Shown piece by piece: positions 58,755 through 64,000 of a stretch of DNA of 64,000 nucleotides. Position 1 is the first letter of the stretch, and each line of letters starts with the position of its first letter. A model generated the notes under the pieces. It was not told the DNA's origin, made no database searches, and worked only from the letters and a program-made list of their open reading frames with translations. The position numbers and the translations under genes are program-made. This DNA comes from Prunus persica (Eukaryota > Streptophyta > Magnoliopsida > Rosales > Rosaceae): the NCBI RefSeq assembly GCF_000346465.2, contig NC_034010.1:8920520-8984519 (forward strand), in the 5' to 3' direction.

Positions 58755-60480
58755 AGGTTAGTTAGCTTTTGTTATTTATACATTTTTGTCAAATGCTTAC
58801 CTACCTTGAATGTGGTTAGTAGTGATATACATAACATATTGGGAAGATGGCATACTGATGTAGGACAGTTAGGGAGGTCTGATTTAGGGCTTTTATAAAG
58901 AGTATTTCATAGCAAAAGGGCTTCCTTAATTACAGATATAAAGGGGGAAGATTGATAGCTTTTTCAAGCGTTGGTTGGACTAGGTTTTTAATGTTGGACA
59001 TATAGGTTCTCTATGAAGCTTGATTGTGGTAGGGAATTCAATAGAATTTACAGAAAATTAAAATAGAAAGTAGAAGACAATAGTAGGAAATAAGAAGAAC
59101 ATTAAATTACTGTGATTTACTTCAGAAGAGAGGATCAAATGTGTGTTTTGTCTCCAAGATGGTGAGTTATGTTTTGTGTAGGGAACATGGGAGAGTGTTA
59201 ATCATGTTTTTATTCATTGTTCTTCTACTGTTTATAGCTTGGCTTACTGTTTTTGCCTCCTTAGCTGCTAGATTTAGCTTTGTTTTTATTAGCATGGCTA
59301 TGACTCTTTGTTTTATTTTCTTAACTAACTCTCCTTCTTGAATTGCAGAAATTAAAGGTTGTGTCATTGGACAGCCACTATGAAAGTATACTACTGCAGT
59401 TATTGGAAGAAAGTACTTGCCTACTTCTTTGGAATCCAATAGATCTAAGTACTCAATGCATTGTTGTAAGTCACATAATTAATTAATTAGTTATGACTTT
59501 CCTCTCATATCAGACTTATTGACGGGAGTTAACTTTGTATTTTATGATAATATGATGTCATGTAGTTTGAGTAAGGTGGCAAAAGCATGTATTGAGGGCT
59601 ACTCATCATTCCTAAACATTGCTCTTAAGTGAGATTTTGTTTGCTTTTTACCTTTTATTGCATCTGATTTTCAATATATATATATATTTTTGTCCTTGTG
59701 AAGTTTGCTACCTCTATTTTCTGTATTTGTTGATGAAAAACTTAGACAAAATAAGGTCACTGAATAAAATGTCAAAGACAAATCTCGTGGACTTATAGTC
59801 CAGTTAGATTATCAATTCAATTTAAAAATCAAATTCTAGCCTTGAAAATCTTTGGTACTTAAAGTTCTGCACTATACAGTTAAAAAGCCTTTGTCATTTT
59901 GAAAATATATACTTTCATTTCGTAATGCTTCTTTGAACCTTTGCTAGCCTCTAATTTATATACTATTAGAAATGTAGTGGCTATAAAATGTGACTTTTTT
60001 ACTGGAGAGTGGGTACTAGACCCATCAAGTCCAAGATACACTAATAAAAGCTGCCCTATTATGGAATCTCATCAAAGTTGTATGAAGAATCATCGATTTA
60101 AATTATCTGCTTTACTGCTATAATGAATTAGTCGATTTGTTTTAATTGGTGTTGTCCCATAATGCAGATTTTACTTTCCCCATAATTTGGTATACATGGA
60201 ATTCAATGGGAGGGGAATACAACAGCTTGGAAAATGTGCAAGAACCCAAGAACAAATTGATGAAGTTCAGATTGAATTGGTAGAATTTTTGAGTAATCAC
60301 ATGTGGCTCCATTATTTCAAGTTCTAGATTAATGCTATAGATGTGGTAGGAAGTATGTATGTGGTAGGAATAAAGATTGGCTAACTATGTAATAACTATT
60401 GCATCTTCAGGTTTTATACAATTTTTGAGTGTATATATATTCATTAATAAAGCATTATGGTTGGTTTTATAATTAAAATC
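58755..60480. other. Interior of the CACTA element without recognised genes
   Basis: AT-rich, with intron-like texture. A short frame at 59141-59341 is hydrophobic (FLFIVLLLFIAWLTVFASLA) but has no counterpart I can name. Later SPPL exons were looked for and not found. Confidence 0.3.
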
Positions 60481-60689
60481 ATTGTATAGAATTATAGGAA
60501 ACAGAAAAACTCAAATGTAATAGCCTGGGAAGTTATTAGATGACGGATTGGCAATACAACCGTCGTCTCCATAGTTAATCAACAACGATTTTTAGGCATG
60601 AATTCACATGCCAACAACATGGGAACTAATTAGATGACGGTTTTTACAATAAAACCATTGCCTTTATAGAAAAACAACGACGGTTTTTA

Positions 60690-62690
60690 TGGGATGAAGA
60701 AGTGTACTTTCATCACAAACAGGTTACTTTTTCTAGGTTAAGTTGTTAGTGCAGATGATATCCACGGGGATGAAGATAAGGTGCGAGCCATTCGGGAGTG
60801 GCCTACCCTGAAAACAGCTAGTGATGCGAGGAATTTCTCTGGCCATGCAACCTTTTACAGGCGCTTTGTTCGCCACTTCAATACCCTGACCGCACCAATT
60901 ACTAAGTGCCTAAAGCGTGGAAAATTTAATTGGGGTGAAGAGGAAGACCAAAGCTTTGCCGTTATTAAAGAAAAGTTGAGCACAACATTGGTTCTAGCTC
61001 TTCCCAACTTTAAGAAGATATTTGAGGTCAAATGTGATGCGAGTGGAGTGGGTGTAGGAGCTATTTTGTCTCAAGAGAATAGACCGGTTGCATTTGTCTC
61101 AGAAAAACTGAGTGAAACACGCCAAAAATGGAGAACTTATGACTAGGAGTTCTATTGAAATAGTGGGAACATTATCTGGTGCAGTGAGAGTTTGTGCTTT
61201 ACGCTAACCACCTGGCCTTGAAATTTATCAACATCTAGAAGAGTGTGAACAAGATGCATGTCAGGTGAACTACTTTTCTGCAAAAAAAATTATTTGTTAT
61301 TAAACATAAATCTGGAGTTCTTAACCGTGTAGCAGATGCAATGAGTCGTCAAGCAAATTTGCTTGTTACTTTGGCTCAAGAAGTTGTGGGTTTCGAATTT
61401 CTAAAGCAACTGTATGAGACTGTTGAGGATTTTCAAGAAATTTGGGCTAAGCTTGTGCGTAATGAGCCGATGACAGATTATCATGTTAATGATGTGTATT
61501 TATTTAAGGGCAACTGATTGTGCATTCCTACTTCTTTTTTAAGAGAGAAACTTATTCAGAGTTGCATGGGGGTGAACTGAGAGGCCATCTGGCCCGTGAT
61601 AAAACCATTGCCAGCATGGAGGAGCATTAATTTTTGCCACACTTGAAGCAAGATGTTAGCACCTTTGTGTGCAAGTGCTAAAGTTATCAGATATCTAAAA
61701 GGTAGTCCCAAAATACTGGTCTTTATATGCCTCTCCTTGATCCTGATGATATTTGGCAAGACTTGTCTATGGATTTTGTTCTGGGACTCCCTTGTACACA
61801 ATGAGGAGTCGATTATGTTCTTGTTGTGGTTGACAGGTTTTCCAAGTTGGGGCAATTTATTGCTTGCAAGAAGACTGCGAACTCATCCAACATAGCCAAA
61901 CTGTTTTTCAAGGAGGTTGTGCAGTTGCATGGTGTTCCTAAATCTATTACATCATACCGTGACACTAAATTCTTTAGCCACTTTTTGATAACCTTGTGGA
62001 AGATGTTTGGTGCGGGCTTGAATCACAGTAGCACCGCTCATCCATAGACAGATGGTCAAATTGAGGTTACCAATAGAACCCTTGGAAACATGGTTAGGAG
62101 CATTTGCAGAGACAGGGCGAAGCAATGGAATGTTGCACTGCCACATGTTGGATTCGCTTACAACAGTGTTGTTCATTCTTCCATAGGAAAATCACCCTTT
62201 GCGTTTGTTTACACTTCGGTGCCTAGGCATATGGTTGACTTGGTCAAGCTTCCAAGAGCCAAGAAGACTAGTGTAGCTGCTGAAAATATGGTTGAACAGG
62301 TTTAGACTATGAGGGAAAAAGTAAAGGACAAGCTAGAGAGGACCAATGCCAAATTTAAGGCCGCCGTTGACAAGCGCCGCCGTGTGAAGTTGTTCTAGGA
62401 AAGAGACTCTATGATGGTTTACTTGAGGAGAGAACATTTCCTAGTTGGTACCTACAGCAAACTGAATCCTCTGAAGTATGGCCCTATAAAGTTCTAAACA
62501 AAATAAACGACAATGCCTATGTCATGGACTTTCCTTCTTCCATGGGTATATCTAGCACTTTCAATGTTGCGGATCTACATGAGTGCCATGATCATGAGTC
62601 AATTTATCTTGATGACCACTCTAGTCAAGTTCTTCAAAAGTGGAAGGGACTGATGTAGAATAGATGGCGGAAGCAATTGAAGAGGAGTTG
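60690..62690 (+). pseudogene. Ty3/Gypsy pol fragment (end of RT, RNase H, integrase), decayed
   Basis: It begins inside reverse transcriptase at KKCTFITNRLLFLG and continues through the RT connection region ([17 protein letters not shown]) and RNase H ([18 protein letters not shown]). Integrase follows ([57 protein letters not shown]), then a tail to about 62690. Breaks: a stop within the first FLG block (60739), TAG after TYD (61144), further stops near 61625, 61680, 61802, 62046, 62305 and 62396, and several frame changes. In integrase the acidic residue expected in the second catalytic position reads Tyr (ITSYRDTKF). Gag, protease and most of RT are missing. It cannot be active. Confidence 0.85.
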
Positions 62691-63069
62691 GAGTGACGCA
62701 CGCGCAAAGGCAAATAGGGTAAATTACAGATTTGGGCTCCAAGCTCAGAATTGGGCCATGACCCGTCGCTGTGAAGAGAACAGCATCACGAGTAAAAGCC
62801 ATTGCTATGCTCTGACGTATGGGCTTTTTTGGGTATCCGAGATCATTTACTAGCCCGAAATTCAGTTTTAAAGTTTTTACTGTTTTTGGAAATTTTGTTA
62901 TTTTCCTATTTTAATTTTTTTTGTTATTCCTAAGGTTTCTAGGAGTATTTAAACATACTTTAGGATTATGTTTTTTTTATTCCAATTGATCAAATTAACC
63001 TTGAGATTCTCTCATATCTTCCTAGTGGATTCCAAAGTTACATGTTCTAGGCTAAGGTTTTAGCCGATC
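62691..63069 (+). other. Possible 3' untranslated/LTR remnant of the Gypsy fragment
   Basis: After the pol tail the sequence turns T-rich with a possible promoter (tatttaaacatactttagg near 62947). Such a layout suits a 3' LTR, but neither a polypurine tract nor LTR ends could be fixed. Confidence 0.25.
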
Positions 63070-63517
63070 AATTGTCACGCTGCGTCAGAGAAGATCGAGA
63101 TAATATATGAGAGTTTAGACACGATGAAGAGAAAAAAGACTGTTGACCAAAAAAAAAAAAAAAGAGGAGAAGGTAAAGTGTTTGAGAGGGAGACTAAAAT
63201 TTTTGGCGGAAAAGTGAGGGAGTTTCTCTAGCAAAAAAATTGGGCTAGTTTTTAAACGAATTTTTTTACTGTAGTAAACCAATATAGTTTTAACAACATG
63301 TGCTGCGGTTGTTGAATTCTATTTACAACAACATACAAGAGTGCGTTATTAAGAGATTGTTGAAATTCCATTTCAACAACGCGTACTAAATGCATCTTGT
63401 TAAAAGCGGTATAAACACAACATGCACTCTCCGCATGTTATGGAAAGTATAATTCCATAACGCATAACTACACACATTGTTAATAACATGTTGTTGTAGG
63501 GTATTTTTCTTGTAGTG
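63070..63517. mobile_element. Right end of a second CACTA element
   Basis: Ends gtatttttcttgtagtg at 63517, the inverse of CACTACAAGAAAAATAC, a very typical CACTA terminus. Subterminal words of the caacaac/gttgttg type fill 63285-63500. They differ from the acgacgg words of the CACTA at 54746, so this is another family. The matching left end was not found in the window. Confidence 0.6.
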
Positions 63518-64000
63518 GGCCTAATGGATTAAGAGTTCCTACTGATAAGGCCGTTAGTTAGGATCCACTTTATATATAATTTTAAAAGTTTATATAATAA
63601 ACACATAATAATATGAATTGATTTTTTTTTTTTTGGTTATTATGTTATTATTACCATGTAGATGGTGGGTACACAAATGGTGAGGAATTTATTGCACCAT
63701 ATAAAGGAACAAGGTTCATCTATCGGAATGGAGAGAAGGAAATACACTTACAAATCATCAAGAATATTGTAATATGAAGCATGCAAAAGCAAGAAATATA
63801 ATATAACGTTATTTTGGGTTGCTAAAAGCTAGGTGGGGCATACTAAGGAGTCCATCTTTTTATCCAATAATGATGTAATATTGTCGAATAATTACGGCTT
63901 GTTGTCTTTTACATAATCTCATTAAAGGGAGGGATCCACTAGAGCATGAAATTAACGAAATTGAAGAGACAAAAAATGTGAAAGAATGTGATATGGTGGG
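63518..64000. other. AT-rich DNA at the window end, nothing recognised
   Basis: Contains a T-run at about 63624-63635. No gene, repeat or element end is supported. Confidence 0.4.

Larger units (their letters stand above)
54746..60690. mobile_element. CACTA-type element, right end lost, carrying an SPPL gene fragment
   Basis: The left end starts CACTACTATAATATCC with subterminal words built on acgac/gtcgt (accacgac, cagtcgttatg, aaccgtcgtgg, acgacgttg; 54746-54950). The same words recur at 60540-60690 (gatgacgg, aaccgtcgtc, acgacggtttttatg), as expected for the opposite subterminal region. The right terminus is missing: the Gypsy fragment begins directly after the last acgacggttttta word. 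No transposase is visible, so it would be non-autonomous. Inside are the SPPL fragment and a solo LTR. Confidence 0.55.

Noticed and set aside
60747..60751. TAGTG as the right end of the CACTA element starting at 54746
   Set aside because: The bases are part of reverse-transcriptase codons of the Gypsy fragment (FLG, stop, VVSAD), and the 3-bp flanks (TAA on the left, CAG on the right) do not match.
1..64000. CRISPR array, bacterial operon or phage-type system
   Set aside because: Introns, plant protein families and plant transposons identify nuclear plant DNA; no regularly spaced short repeats were seen.

Overview
The window is nuclear DNA of a flowering plant. Its genes have spliced GT-AG introns, the intergenic space is AT-rich, and transposons of many superfamilies are nested in each other. 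Protein matches are to eudicot families. The solo LTR and CACTA types resemble those I know from Rosaceae, but that placement is inference. Only two genes look like intact host genes: VPS15 (27319-35258, +, 11 exons, 1554 aa) and a DExH-box RNA helicase with a C-terminal double-stranded-RNA-binding domain (37590-50050, -, 19 exons, 1152 aa). They converge across about 2.3 kb. For both, the exon sums stay in frame from ATG to stop.

Left part (1-14.5 kb): an intronless, broken XRCC3-like copy; two opposed copies of an unrecognised coiled-coil transposon ORF; a stretch that looks like plant mitochondrial DNA; and a minus-strand DUF1985/Ulp1-protease transposon gene. That gene is split by a 2.8-kb solo LTR with a perfect 5-bp target duplication.

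Middle (14.5-27.0 kb): one Mutator-like element (MULE) with about 230-bp terminal inverted repeats and a near-perfect 9-bp target duplication. It holds a decayed transposase with MuDR, MULE, SWIM and zinc-knuckle regions, a GRF-finger-like ORF, and a captured N-terminal piece of a WOX13-type homeobox gene. A 233-bp solo LTR and a complete 6971-bp LTR element (191-bp LTRs, 3 differences) have inserted into it. The LTR element shows no reverse transcriptase. It carries a captured coiled-coil host gene and an intact antisense 183-codon ORF. The right end of the MULE lies 283 bp from the VPS15 start codon.

Right part (50-64 kb): LTR remnants, a CACTA-type element carrying the signal peptide and protease-associated domain of a signal-peptide-peptidase-like (SPPL) gene, a 2370-bp solo LTR inside that captured gene, a decayed Ty3/Gypsy pol fragment and a second CACTA end.

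The strongest theme is nesting that can be read to the base. At three insertion sites (the DUF1985/Ulp1 gene, the MULE transposase and the SPPL fragment), removing the insert plus one target-site copy rejoins the surrounding codons. Four different element types (MULE, CACTA, an LTR element and perhaps a retrocopy) carry pieces of host genes: WOX13, SPPL, a coiled-coil gene and XRCC3. I did not find a convincing new defence or enzymatic system. The most novel object is the LTR element that has replaced its pol with a captured gene and an antisense ORF.
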